DNA of 64,000 nucleotides from Odiellus spinosus (taxonomy: Eukaryota > Arthropoda > Arachnida > Opiliones > Phalangiidae). The DNA lies in the NCBI GenBank assembly GCA_963920705.1, contig OY987228.1:19104565-19168564 (forward strand), written 5' to 3'. Below are positions 1 to 12,366 of the stretch, piece after piece. The notes under the pieces were generated by a model that worked only from the letters and a program-made list of their open reading frames with translations, made no database searches and was not told the origin of the DNA. Both the position numbers and the translations under genes were made by a program. Positions within the stretch are counted from its first letter, which is position 1. Each line of letters opens with the position of its first letter.

Positions 1-265
1 GAGTATATTGTTGTTCGTGCAGTTAGTTTACTCTCGATAGAACGAGCGTAAAGGACGTTAAAATTGGTGCAGAATTGTATAAACAAAATCCACTTAAAAA
101 TATTCGACCGTTTTCATGTAGAGAGGATTTGAAATCTCCGTTTTACCCTATTTTTTGAGAAATTAATTTTCAGAAAAGGAGAGTGGCCAGATTTGTATTT
201 CCCGCCGGAGTTGTGAACTATCGCGTGATTTTCCACGCTCTTGGATACTTCTAGTTACATTATAT

Positions 266-602
266 CAGAAGCCGATGAAACCCTCCTTTGAAGTCTATTA
301 CTCCCTGGTCTTGTCTACCCCTCTCTGTATGGGTTAGTTTCAAAAAGCGCGATTCGTACGCCTCCTAACGGTAGATATTTTCGGAGCGGGAGTTCGTCGA
401 GCGAATATCTCTAGCAGCCTTGGAGTTCGTCCAAAAAACGTCGTCGTTTGTGGAGAGAGAGAATTTCCAATTTTCCGTAGACAGGGGGTATGAAGTAGGA
501 CCCCTCCGATCTCGTAAAATTGGGAATTTTACCCATACAGAGAGGAGCGCTATATCGAACATTAGAGTAGTAGACTTCAAAGGAGGGCTTCATCTACTTC
601 TG
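266..602 (+). mobile_element. Family A MITE, copy 1
   Basis: A 337-bp non-autonomous element with terminal inverted repeats starting CAGAAGCCGATGAAACCCTC. The right end has the variant CATCTACTTCTG. Flanks are ATTATAT and GTTATAT, a 6 of 7 match. Short open frames across it do not encode a recognisable protein. Confidence 0.9.
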
Positions 603-2011
603 GTTATATTTTATAAAAGCGCTCGATAAATCTTGTGATAGTTCCTTTTTTGTTTTCGTGTGGCGGCGCCACTTGAGGGGATATAATTGAATTTGACACC
701 CTACAAAATTTCACGGAGCTTTCAATTTGAAATCATTTTGTTTTGTCGTTTTAAGGGTAGAAAAATAATTTTTAATTGTAGCTCAAATGCCATTACTAAC
801 CACTAGCGCTCAGGGGAAGGTTTTGGGAGAGAAAGTGATGCCATTTTAAAAGATACCTTAATCAAATTGATTTTAATTATAACGCTAAAAAATTTAATTT
901 TTTTAGTTGCTGATATTTTTTGTGGAATCTTTTAGAAAAAGATTAGAATGCTCGAGTCCTTTGTCTCGTTAATAAATTTTAATTAGTTATTATGCAAGAC
1001 AACTTTTAATTATTAAAAAAAATTAAAATAAGAAATAATTGATACGAACAAAAACTTAATATTTTTTTGAAATAGCAAGAGGAGTGATTTTTAATTTTCA
1101 ATTCTTTGGAAATTTTTTAAAGCCTTGCCTTATATAGCTTTTATTTTTATTCATATTTCAATCGAGTAAATTACTTTTTTTAACTAATTATTTTGTTTAG
1201 AGACCCATTTTTTTTACAAAATTTCGAGGATTCTAATTATAAAATACTTTTGAGTCTCGAGTGGAGGCAGCGCAACTATTTAGGCAATAATACTGAAAAC
1301 ATATATAATCGTACGATCACTTACAGAGATTACCAGAAGTATTCTCTCGATTTCCTCGGCGAGAGGACATGGATTGAGTTTGTTTAAAGCATCTTACAAA
1401 TGTAACGTTAGTATAGTAGTATACTTGGTAACGTAAACCAAGTAGTAGTAACTCAATACAAACAAAACATCTCGACATACGATACCCGAATTTTAGTTTT
1501 TCTTTTTTTCCTCTTGATAAGTTTTTCAGACTTAGTTTTTTCTCGTTTCTAAGACTCTTAAGAGTAGAGAGATGAAAAGCAGTTTGGATGGATAGTGTGT
1601 GAAGAAAGACATCTGCTATAGAAATGTAAGGAAAAAAGAAGGGATCTAAGATAGAAGGATTGAGAGGGTGAGAGATGAAGTGGGTTAGGGTGTATGAACA
1701 AGAATAAACACGCGATCTCGCAATGGCGTTTCGTTTCATCGTCGTGTAACAAAAGCGCGCTTGGGATTGTTGGATTTCTTTTAGAGGGATATCCCGGCTT
1801 CAACAGACCAACAACAATATAATATCATTTCTCAGATATTAAAGGGATAGTCTTAATAATTAAGTTTGATTTTAATTATAATTTTCATTCTATTTCTGCC
1901 CCGGCCCGCGGGGTTTCGCTTTCAGTGAAACAGATGGTCAGATATATTCTTATAAAACACGCTATTTCTGAAGATGTTCCGTGACTTTTTGGCTTTTACT
2001 CTGGCAAAAGC
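603..2011. other. Non-coding, no feature recognised
   Basis: AT-rich sequence. The small open frames here (for example a 140-codon minus-strand one at 1317-1739) have no recognisable domain and look accidental. Confidence 0.7.
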
Positions 2012-2383
2012 TTGAAGGGAAACTCGGAGTTAAAAATAGAACAGCTTGTGAATTTATTTTCGGAATCAGCATGCCAAAAAACATATTCGAGAATTTTAAC
2101 AGAATTTTTAGGCACGATTTTGGTAAAGTTTCTATAAAAGGAAATTTATATAAATTCTGACCAATCATATTATTTCAGCCTTCAACAGCGCTTGTAATGT
2201 CCTAACCTTAAAAGAATAGACCAGCGTTTGTCTCCTAAGACCTTCGGAGTCAGACACCAAAGATTAATCAAACTTTACCAAATTTAAACACCAAAAACGT
2301 ACTTAAAAATTATCAAGTATCCGTTTTTCGGCATGATGAAAATAAAATTCAAGTTCCATTTGTATCTCCAAGTTTCCCTTTAA
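2012..2383. mobile_element. TTAA-type element (family F), copy 1
   Basis: About 372 bp with ends (TTGA)AGGGAAACT and AGTTTCCCT(TTAA). The interior motif GAATTTATTTTCGGAATCA recurs near 18920 and resembles the left part of the element at 27414. Moderately degraded. Confidence 0.6.
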
Positions 2384-2882
2384 ATTTCCAAGATACTAGA
2401 CCTTTAAGCGTGAAGCGTCGACTCTTATTCCATACGTTATTGTTGCGAGGAATAAAGAAATGAGTTCGGAGGCGAAATTTTCACATCGTATTCGTAATTT
2501 CACGCCCAAATGAAATAAATCTTTTTTTTTTCTATTCATAGCAATTTTATTCCCCTAACGTCACTATTTTCCGCAGAGCCATTAAGCTCTTCAAATGGTG
2601 ACGCAATCCTTCTTTCATCAGTTTGTCTGTTCGAGGTACCGCGAATCTTCTTATATTTATCTTTGTTTCTTAATTCGGATCTTATCGAAATACCACTCAC
2701 GTACTTTTCTTTTAATTAGGCTCTGCAGTTAATAAGAGAAAAATTAATTCCTTTCATGTGTACCGACGCGTGCCTGGTTTTGTATATAGTTTTATTGTCT
2801 TCTAGGTTACTAAGAATTGTAAGAATGCCATTGAAATAATTTTAAGTCTAAGATATATTTTTATAATTTATTTACCCAGTAT

Positions 2883-3219
2883 CAGAAGCCGATGAAACCC
2901 TCCTTTGAAGTCTACTACTCCAATGTTCCATATAGCGCTCCTCTCTGTATGGGTAAAATTCACAATTTTACGAGTTAGAAGGGGTCCTACTTCATCCCCC
3001 CTGTCTACGGAAAATTGGAAATTCTCTCTCTCCACAAACGACGACGTTTTTTGGACGAACTCCAAGGCTGCTAGAGATATTCGCTCGACGAACTCCCGCT
3101 CCGAAAACATCTACCGTTAGGAGGCGTACGAATCGCGCCTTTTGAGAATAACCCATACAGAGAGGGGTAGACAAGACCCGGGAGTAATAGACTTCAAAGG
3201 AGGGTTTCATCGGCTTCTG
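2883..3219 (-). mobile_element. Family A MITE, copy 2 (inverted)
   Basis: 337 bp, in the opposite orientation to the other seven copies. Flanked by a perfect 7-bp direct repeat, CCAGTAT. With copy 3 it shares the TTCTCAAAAGGCGCGAT variant, a distinct subfamily. Confidence 0.93.
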
Positions 3220-3808
3220 CCAGTATGAAACTCTTTCGAAGAAAGAAAAACTATTTTCCGTGAACTCCAAATGGAATTTAAGTAGCATTTTCGGAAATAT
3301 CGTTAAAAAACAATATTTTATAGAAAACGCATTATCGCGACAGTAAATCAATTCAGACCTTTTCCGAATGTTTTAGTACGCGAACAACTTTTATTATTAA
3401 TAGATGAATCGGTTAAATAATCACTACATTTTCTTCGTCACCCTCCCTTTAAGAGCCGTTATGCCAGACGAGTTTCCCGGACATTTGTTTTTATTTCTTC
3501 TCTTTATTTGAATTCGAGACGTCTGCTAATTTTTCTTTTCATTCCTCCATTGAAAAGACCAAGTGGTCGCTGAAAAAAAAAATCATCTAAATGAAAATTT
3601 AGTCGTGTGTTTGACTTTTCTAAAAGAAGAGTTCCAACTTCCCACTATCTCTCTTTGTTAATCAGCTAGCTTGAATCAATAATCCGTTCGAATATCCGCC
3701 TGTAAACATTGGATTAACTTATATAGTACGACATAACGTCATTTTAAATTTCGCTATTTATTGAAAATTTTTAAAGTGAGGCTGTCACCATTTTTGGAAT
3801 GGTTATGG

Positions 3809-4016
3809 ATGACACTCTAGCGGCTCTCTTTGGAGAAATTCGGAAGTTTGGGGGGGGGGAGAGAATATAGCCAAGCTCGGCCCGCCTATATTCCTTCCCT
3901 CTCTTCCTAATATCGAGGAAGAGTTCAAATCACTTGAGCCAGACAGGGGTGCTGACGTTTTTGACTAGTTTTAAGTGATAGGCTCTAGTACCTTTACCTG
4001 GCCCTTTGCTGATAGG
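3809..4016. mobile_element. Inverted-repeat element G, copy 1 (one end lost)
   Basis: Shares with the complement of 52154-52442 the stretches CGGCCCGCCTA, ATATCGAGGAAGAG, CACTTGAGCCAGACAGGGGT and AGTTTTAAGTGAT. Its right end CCTTTGCTGATAG is intact, but the opposite end is not recognisable. Confidence 0.7.
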
Positions 4017-7000
4017 TATTGACTTATGAGGTATAAGCCAAAATTTTATACCTCAGGGTTGACGCGTTCTTAAGAAAATCCTAAATGAAATTATCAAAAA
4101 TATAAAGGTAATTAGTGTAATTAACGATCATTTTCATACGAAAGGTAGGACCCCCATTCATAGAAGGGGTTAGCTGAACTATGACGCCCATTAGATTCTG
4201 GCAATCGCCAGAATTTACTAAGGCCTGTTGAGCATTCCGTCTGTATATGATATCCAAACGAAATACGATTTCATAATCTAGAATGCAGGTTCTTTCAAAT
4301 GTTTTCCCATTTTTAGCTCGGTGTTTTCCTTTAAAGTAATATATCTGTATTTAATAAAAAAATATTATTTCGGACTGTGATATTATATTTAATGAAAAAA
4401 ATGGATTTTTGTTTCTTTACGCTATCTTTTTCTTTTTAAAAAACGACCCTCTTATAGGTTTTGAAAGAGATAGGCGGGATGAAATGAATTGTTATCCACC
4501 TTTTTAACAGTTCAATAGATACCCGAGGCACCGTATAACTAAATCGCTACCCCCACCCCTTTTTTTAGTAAGCTGGCGCCTCTTGAAAAAATTCACTTTA
4601 TTCGTTGGCGTTCTCGTAGGTTTCCGAGGTTACCCAGTCCAGATATTTTATATTTGCCATAAGAAAATCCTTAGGTATATCTTTCGAAAGCCATCCTACG
4701 GAGCGTGTCCTAAAGCCGGTACCGGCGGTACTAGAGAGCTTCCTCTTTACGTAAAGTTACGTTATACCTTAGATATTACTCTTCCGGGGTCTCTAGCTCC
4801 CTCTCTTTCTCTCACACACTCTCTCTCTCTCACTCTCTCTCGACCCCACGCGGCTTTAAACCGGAAAAAAGCCGCTTTATTTCTCTTTTCGTACCTATAT
4901 AACCGGGGAAACTGAAGCGAATCCCCGACCGGGTCAATAAATATGAAAGTGACGCCGCCTCGCGAGAGATCGGCCCATCTGCCGGATTGGCCATCCCTAT
5001 ATAGCTAGTTGCAGCTTCGAAAGAAGATCCCTAAAGTTGTCTCCGGGTTCGCTATTGTCCCTTTTCGATCTAAGGGTTCTAAAGAAGGACGAGGAAGAAA
5101 CTGCGTCGCTAATACCGTCCGCCTTTTTTGGCAATGATAGGAGCTAGCTGCCTATAGAAAAAATAAACTAGCCTCAATATCCTTACGCGAACGTCCCACC
5201 ATCATCCCGCGGACGAAGAAATATGGAGAGACTCTGGAGAAAGGAAGAATGAAAGAAAGAGAGAGAGAAAAAAATGGTCTCTATCTGGACTCTAGAGTAT
5301 TTTCCATTTCTCTTCAGGTGCTATCCCGCTTCGTTTTCCATAAGGCTGATTCGCAGCGTTATAGTTTTTTAACCACACCCAGTTGTATATTTATACTTGG
5401 TGGATGGTTTTTCTCATATCGACAACGATGTAGTTTAATACGTATGTCGTTGTTGTTGTCATCATTAGCTTTTAAAATCCTTAAAGTGACTCCCATTTCT
5501 CTACCAATTCTCCAATTCAATTCAAATTTCAGTCTAGTTTTACTGGACATTTATTTTAGGAGGCCCGTATTAATGAAGCGGATTATCCATGTAAGTAGTG
5601 TGGGCTACTGCCTATGGGCCCGGCACTATCTAGACTCGCATTGCCTAGGGGCCTCTACCTGGCTTATTCCGGCCCTGGGCCAGGGAAATTCGACGGGTTA
5701 GGTGCCCGTGCCCCGAAATATAATCATAGGGTCATCAAGTTTTTTAAGCATTATAGATTTTCTTATATCACAGAGGGTTTGTGATACGCGAAATTGAATG
5801 GAACATGTTTATATTTGGGTATATTTTACCATCTAAGGTGTGACAATTATAACGAGGCTTTGACCTTCTTGTTTATTCGCTGCTCGTGATCTTTCTTCCC
5901 TCCGCGACTCATTCTTTCTCACCTAGGTTGCGGGGTCTGGGGGTTCTCTGGCTCGGCGACGTGCGAGAAATTGCGAATCAATAATCCGGCCGACGATATC
6001 CTTATGAAAGCGAGATCGTCGCGTACTCGAAATAAAGTGCCACGCACGTATAGCCTATACCAAGAGCTCGGTGAGCTGTAGCGCCGAGGCTCGCCAGCCG
6101 CGCTTCGTTCGAGCTGCCAAAAGAATTGGGGCTGGATTTATTGACTGACGTTTTTCTTATATTGGAGTATTGACCCTATTTCGCTGGGCACCCGCGCTCG
6201 CGGTCGTTTTCAATGATACGTTTTTTGGAGGGTTATACTGATGGGAAATAGCCCAGAATCCCCAGATGGGGGCTTATTCTGCCATAGCCGCTTGACGGAA
6301 GTGTTATAGAAGAAAATAGGCGTGGGAATTTTTTTTCAACCGCCTTTAAAACTATATATACGTTTGCACCTTGATCACGTTACGCCTAGCTTGACCAATC
6401 GTTAGGATTGTAGAAGCTTACAATTTATGGAGTGAACTTCAATTTAAAAGAAAATTATTTAAGTTAATTAACCGTAGAAGAATTAATAACAAATATTTTA
6501 ATAGTATGACATAACTTTAATATTCCGTATGCTAATATTTCAAAATAATTAAATTTAAAATTTTAATTACGGTAAGGGAAAGGCTATAATATCTTACATT
6601 TAGTAAAAAAAAATATTGTGTTAATTAGTTCTTGAAAAGTTAATTATTACTGTATTTAGTTAAAAATGGGGAGTATAAAACTCAACCTGAAAGAAGCTCG
6701 CAAAATATTTGATTTCCTAAGCCTTATTTAATGTTTTTTCCACAAAACTTATTTTATCCTAGACAGGCGCTTATTTTAATAATAAAACAAAACAAAAAAA
6801 TATTTTCCACATTTCGAATTCGAAAAATTACTCGCGAGAATTGGTTTCAATTTAACGTTCATTCCAAATGAAATATTTTCAATTTTTCTTTTTTTTTTTT
6901 TTAGTTTTTATTTAAGCTTTATATACGATGCCAAGTTTGTGCCAAAAAAATTTGAATTATTTTTATGGTAATATTTTTCCCGTTGAATTTTCTTTTCAAT

Positions 7001-7809
7001 TTTGTTTTTTTTTTTTATTATTATTATAATTTTATTTTATTTTTTCGATACCGTAACTTTGAAAGAGCGTTTTTAATACATTGTTCCAAAGCTAGCGTTG
7101 TTACAAATAGCGAAAATGACGAACAGTCCGCTGAAATTTATACTACACATTGAATATGTGGGGAAAATACGATTCAAGCAAGATGGCCTTCGCAAAAAGC
7201 TAAAATTTCACGGAATATAAAAATAAGTCAAAAGTGAAAGGGTGTGGGAGAGAATAGTTGGGGAGTATATATTGCCATCTGAATACGTTTTCCTACAAAT
7301 CATTTCTGCTTCGCCAAATTTCGGACTGGCCAAACTTTTTATTCTATAAGAAAGTGGAGCCGGAGACGAGGAAATCGCCAAAAAAAATATATTATATTCC
7401 GATCAGTGAAGCTCGTATTTTGATATCCTAGCGTTTTTAGATATTCTCCCACCCCCTTATTTTTTGCATTCGGATAAAAGACATTCTTCGAATATATATT
7501 CTACACACACATACATCAAATGGCAGAAGGAAGTCGCTTAAACGACATTTTCTAGAAGTTTTATTTTAAAACATTTATATTATATAAGTAAAAACAGCCC
7601 AAGCCGCCTCCTTTGAATTTCATAAATTTAAAAGCTTTCTTTAAATAACAGACGTTTTAAGAAAATTAAACCAAAAAATTACTGAGAACCTTTTAGTGTT
7701 TTTAAATTTAACCGTCGAAGTAACTCACAAGTCAGTAGACTTTTAGAAATATAAATTGTCTACATTGTAATTATAACGATGAAAAAAATACGTTACTTAG
7801 GAGTTGGTG
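4017..7809. other. Upstream non-coding region with GC-richer patches
   Basis: The patches at about 4690-5240, 5560-5720 and 5900-6210 are less AT-rich than their surroundings. Open frames at 4583-4915 and 5249-5701 show no recognisable protein. The 5560-5720 patch has a sharp GC rise and may be a retroelement fragment. No promoter can be assigned. Confidence 0.55.
4803..4845 (+). repeat. (CT)n-rich simple sequence
   Basis: Imperfect CT/CA dinucleotide repeat in upstream non-coding DNA. Confidence 0.85.
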
Positions 7810-7817
7810 CATTTAAC

Positions 7818-8210
7818 GGTAAGGTTCCAATTGCGCAGTTCTCACAAGCGCATTTCCTTTTGCGCAGTTTTTCATTTGCGCAGTTTTTCATTTGCGCAGT
7901 TTTTCATTTGCGCAGTTTTTCATTTGCGCAGTTTTTCATTTGCGCAGTTTTTCATTTGCGCAGTTTCCATTTTCAGGTTATGTTAGGTTACGTTAAGTTA
8001 GGTTAGTTAATCACTCGAACTAGGCTGTTCCTCTTGTTATATTATAAGTTAAGTTAGGTTAGTTTATCACTCGAACTAGCCTGTCCCTCTTATGGACATC
8101 TCGAATGACAAACTGCGCAAATGGAAAACTGCGCAAATGGGAAACCGCGCAAATGGCTACTGCGCAAATGAAAATGCGCAAGTGGGAAACTGCGCAAGCG
8201 GACGCAAATC
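7818..8210. mobile_element. Tandem-repeat-armed inverted element 1 (GCGCA type)
   Basis: The left arm holds about seven direct 16-bp units (TTGCGCAGTTTTTCAT, 7860-7970). The right arm holds inverted, more degenerate units (ACTGCGCAAATGG, 8113-8205). The core (7976-8110) has GGTTA-type repeats and a direct duplication containing ATCACTCGAACTAG. Flanks CATTTAAC at 7810 and 8211 form a perfect 8-bp direct repeat. No protein is encoded; open frames across the array are periodic translations of the repeat. Confidence 0.7.
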
Positions 8211-8218
8211 CATTTAAC

Positions 8219-9182
8219 TGGTACTAACCAACCCGAAATTTGATTACTCATCTTACATTATTTTCAAATGAAAAATACCGACTTGTTACCATTTTATTGT
8301 AATGACCCAAAAGTTTACATTTAGATATCTCTAGATATAATAAGCCTTACCCAAACATTAGGTTCATAAAATTGAACGATATGTTTCACTTTGTAGTACA
8401 TATTTCTATCTCTCTGTTATCTGATATAGAACTAAACTTCGGGTTAATTTTTCAAAAGAGTAATTAATCATTTTGTCGCTAGCGTAAAGCTTTATTTGGT
8501 TTATAAAGGACGCCAGATTTCTAGTATAACACGTGTTAATATTTTCAGACAAGCGAATGGAAAAGTTAGCGAAGCGCGCGGTTTTAAAAAGAGAAAATTT
8601 AATAATTAAATCTGGATGGTATACCCCTCTAAAACACACTAAAGCTAGGCAATGAAAGTTAACTGTTAAAGGGGTTTTCTAACATCTTCAGCGAGCCACC
8701 CTGGCCAGACCTATAAGGCTATGATGGTTTAAAGCTAATGAAAAGTATTATATGGACGCTGGATGAATCGTACTTCATTAATCAGTCTCGCTTTCATTGA
8801 GCCCCGCGCTTTCAACCACTTTCCTCCATTAAGTCCGCGCTATCACACCCACGCCTTTCGTTCTCACGCTCTTTTCACTATCTATACTTAGTCATAAACT
8901 TAGAAGGAAGCGAAATTCTCACATAAAAACACGGTTCTTTATTAGAATTTTTAAGTATTTTAAGATTGTAGATATGCACGTACTGATTTTGCTTCTTTAA
9001 TTCAATGGATTCAATTTTTAGGCTTAATTGATTAATTTATTTTGTTCAGATTTCTTTTCAAGTTATTTAGGTTCTATACTAACGATAGAAACATCTCCTT
9101 AATGAAGGTTTTCGTCCAATATTATGTAGTTTTCTCTGTAACTAACATAATTACAACTATATATTTCTGAAGATGCTTTTGC
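8219..9182. other. Non-coding, nothing recognised
   Basis: AT-rich spacer between the tandem-armed element and element C. Confidence 0.7.
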
Positions 9183-9471
9183 CAAGAAGGATCAGACAAG
9201 GAGAGGAAAAGTAGGGCTGCGTTGAGTTAGAGAGAGAAGAGCCAACCTCCCACTCGGGTGGAAAGGGTGATAGGAAATTCTCGAGGTAAACTGTTTTCAC
9301 GTGGTCGCTAGCGTCGTGGCTACTACGAAGCTGATGAAGGATCCGTTTTACCCACGTGACAACATTTTACCACGAAACGTCTCTACCCCGTTCTCCCAGA
9401 GTGGGAGTTTAGGCCGACGCAGTAGGAACTGCGCCGTCCCCACTTTTCCTCTCCTTGTCTGATCCTTCTTG
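9183..9471. mobile_element. Inverted-repeat element C
   Basis: A 289-bp element with nearly perfect terminal inverted repeats of about 30 bp (CAAGAAGGATCAGACAAGGA and its complement), flanked by a perfect 7-bp duplication CTTTTGC. The interior is GC-richer and has no coding capacity. Only one copy is in the window. Confidence 0.88.
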
Positions 9472-10795
9472 CTTTTGCAAACGTGCAAAAAAAATGGGAA
9501 AGGGAAGAGATTTACAATAATGTTAAACCTAATAAATAAGACTCATTTATACTATTCTAACAAATAAAAACGTTTATCAGATACATGAAATTAACTTAAA
9601 GAAAACTAATTCGTAACGTAATCAATAAAACTTAAGGTGTAAATACGCGTTCTTAGCTTGGCGGAGCTTCAAAAACAACAACGCGTCGTTATAGGTCTCT
9701 AACCATCTTCCCATTGGTTATAAAATAGCTGCACGCGTCAAACTAATCTTCTCATTCTCGATTTCAAAGCGATTTCCGGCTCGTTTGTGAATGCCCCTTT
9801 ATAACCTATAGTCCTTTGAGAAAACCTATTATTCCCACGTCTTCCAGAGGAGTTGTTTCAATGGTTGTATTTGTGGCGGATCAATACTCAATATGTTTAA
9901 CCTGGTAGGAAGAAAGTAGTCTTGACAACTCCTCTTGAAGAGGATTATATAATTATAGGGTTTATAGTCTTCGCTTTCTCTCCTTAGCTCGTTAGGCTTC
10001 GCGAAAGGTGGATAGGCGTATATAGGTATAGTTATAGGAGAATAGAATTGAATCGATGTTGAATTGGAGGATGCGCTAGTACGAGACGCGACAGCGACAG
10101 AATTCGGGGAGATGATATCTGATATATATATATCCGCTAAGTACCTTCTCAGCTTCGGGTCTGTTCCGTATACACTGTTAGTGGTAATTGTTTCGTGGTG
10201 CGGGGGTTAATATTATAGTTACGCTATTTCCTCGATTAATTGAATATCGGTCGCGCTTTCAATTGTGTACATATCGCCGCTTTATTTACCAAACTCGTCT
10301 TTATACGAAGACTTGAAATCCGCATTTTAAGAAGAAAAAAATGATTCAAGTTATTCAATTTAAGATTCAATGGTTATTTCAGCTTAGCCATGATAATTTT
10401 ACAACTATACGCAATTGGTTTCCTGTTTTGTAGAATATTTACAGTCACTAAGCTTGTTCCCGCGTAATAATAATGATATCATATTATAGCCTAATATTTC
10501 CGAATAGTGTATGTAGAATCGTGCAATCTTTAGAAATTATAAACAGCAAACGTTTAGATTAAAAAAAAATATTTTTAATGGATGATCAAATCGGACAAAA
10601 GAGACTTGCTAATGATTCTACATTGTTAAATTTGGTTTAATTAAAAAATAACAATTATTACTTAAGCTATAAATCAATGTAGGCTTAACAAGGATCCATT
10701 AGTAGTTGCTAAACAGCAAAAACGGATGTATAGATTTTATTTTGATCCGAGATTTTACATAATCGTAATAAAAACTATAATCAAAAATCTACCTT
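9472..10795. other. Non-coding, nothing recognised
   Basis: Spacer upstream of the gene; includes a short (TA)n near 10122. No exon or promoter could be supported. Confidence 0.65.
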
Positions 10796-11237
10796 TTAAA
10801 GGGAGGATGCAACCTAACAACAAGTGATTTTTTTATCGATTCCTTATTGTTTAAATAGGCCTAATCCACTATTTAAAAAATTTACAAACAAATATTAAAC
10901 TAGAAATAAATTTAAAACTTACCCTGAAAATAGGCTTAGTGGGATTCATGGAGCTCCTGATTTCCTCCCGTGTAAGGTCTAGCGACCAATCGCACGCGAC
11001 GTAAGTCTCATGGAGATCTCGCGTGAACGACGGGCCTTTGCTCATTGGTTGCTAGACCTGACACGGACACAATTCAGGATCTCCATGAGTCCCGCTAAGC
11101 CTATTTTCAGGGTAAGTTTTAAATTTATTTCTAGTTTAATATTTGTATTGTAAACTTTTTATCGGTGGATTAGGCCTATTTAAACGATAAGGAATCGATA
11201 AAAAATCACTTCTAATTAGGTTGCATTCTCCCTTTAA
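10796..11237. mobile_element. TTAA-type hairpin MITE (family E), copy 1
   Basis: 442 bp bounded by TTAA, with very long inverted arms starting AGGGAGGATGCAACCTAACA. Both arms carry TAGGCTTAG/CTAAGCCTA. TTAA at both ends is the piggyBac-like target signature. The right arm contains TTTTCAGGGTAAGTTTT, which resembles an acceptor followed by a donor. Confidence 0.88.
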
Positions 11238-12127
11238 GTGGAGTTATTAGGCTTAACTTGGGGAACAGTCTGCAGTATATAGAGGCAAGATTTCTCAACA
11301 TAAAATTTATTGAAAAACTTTAAGGCGAGTTCTGACTTCGCTACTTGTCTGCACCTTTAGCTTAATTATTTGGTAAATTCGATCCCATTCTCCATTCTGT
11401 TCGGGATGATATGTAAAGAAAAACAAAAGAGAAACGCGTACATTGTAAATAGAAAGGAACGGAGCGGACGATAGAAGATCTCCGTTGTGTCCTTTTCTAT
11501 ATCGAGCTTGTCCAATTGAAATGAAGTTGGCCAGGAAATTAAATCCAGAAGCGTAAAAGCTATACGTTTTTGTTCCTTTTTGCTCTTTCTCCTCCCTCAC
11601 TTCTCTCTCCCTTTCTTCTCCCTTTTCATAAAAGGTTTGCAGACGAAAAGTTTCGGTAAAGCAGAAACCTTGCAATCGGGAATTTTGCCTCCAGTATACC
11701 TCCTATTTTCATCTAGTATGTTTTTTATGAATGCCCACTTCTCCTATTGTTTCTCTAGAAATTACACGGCTCATTAAAAGACGCGAATGGGGAAAGTAGG
11801 ATAGTATAGAAGAATGAAATTTCTCTCTATCCTCGGACCGTTTTCTCTTTCCCTATATTTCAGCCAATCTACAACATCCGCGCGCCCTATCTTCTGTGTT
11901 AAATAGAAGGTGAAAAGTAAATAGAAATATGCTTTGAATTAATTGCTTTTTGCAAAAATTGGGACTAAAATCTGGGTTAAAAATGAAACTCTAGTTTCGT
12001 TTATGATATTTCAAGGTTTTAAAGTCTTGTATTGACCTCATTAATATTTATTTGGTATGGAAAATGGGAGAATTTTGATTTGAAACAATTGGTTCGAAAT
12101 ATCAATATTTACCCTTCAAAATCAATT
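11238..12127. other. Non-coding, nothing recognised
   Basis: Spacer before dispersed repeat H. The 122-codon minus-strand open frame (11307-11675) is low-complexity and has no recognisable domain. Confidence 0.65.
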
Positions 12128-12290
12128 CAAGGGCCAATCACCGTTAAAACCGAGTTTGCAGCCAATTAAAGATTCTCGCGCCATCGAGGCGCGCGCTCAA
12201 TCAGAGTGTAACCATAGCAACGTTCCCGCCAAAATGGCGTTCTTTACTCTCAAACAGAAATAGTCTCGAATTAGGCTTAGCATAAAATCA
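12128..12290 (+). repeat. Dispersed repeat H, copy 1, just upstream of candidate exon 1
   Basis: Its reverse complement matches 47872-48000 over about 120 bases, including AACGTTGC(T/C)ATGGTTACAC and CGAGAATCTTTAATTGGC. It ends about 20 bases before the ATG at 12311, so it would supply 5' UTR or promoter DNA if that exon is real. Confidence 0.75.
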
Positions 12291-12310
12291 AACAGAAATT
12301 ACTTTTCCGA

Positions 12311-12366
12311 ATGGATAAGTGTATTATTTTATCGGTAATAGCTACAATAATATCTTTTTCGCACGG
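12311..12366 (+). CDS. Candidate signal-peptide exon (exon 1), phase not compatible with exon 2
   Basis: An ATG opens 18 codons, MDKCIILSVIATIISFSH, plus two bases, followed by a strong donor (GG|GTAAGTG). A short acidic/basic start and a long hydrophobic core are what a secretion signal looks like, and the position upstream of exon 2 on the same strand is right. However, the exon ends with two spare bases while the exon 2 acceptor at 16936-16937 needs one, so direct joining shifts the frame. Using a weak upstream AG at 16895-16896 would restore the frame but put a second hydrophobic stretch before the mature protein. Other explanations are a small intervening exon, an error in the sequence, or a true exon 1 elsewhere or outside the window. 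Confidence 0.35.

Noticed and set aside
1317..1739. 140-codon minus-strand open frame
   Set aside because: Ser/Phe/Leu-rich translation of pyrimidine-rich DNA without family motifs.
5249..5701. 150-codon plus-strand open frame
   Set aside because: No recognisable domain, mixed low-complexity composition and no splice or homology support; it probably crosses a repeat fragment at 5560-5700.
7779..8006. Small open frames over the GCGCAG repeats
   Set aside because: Periodic translation of a 16-bp tandem repeat, with no independent coding signal.
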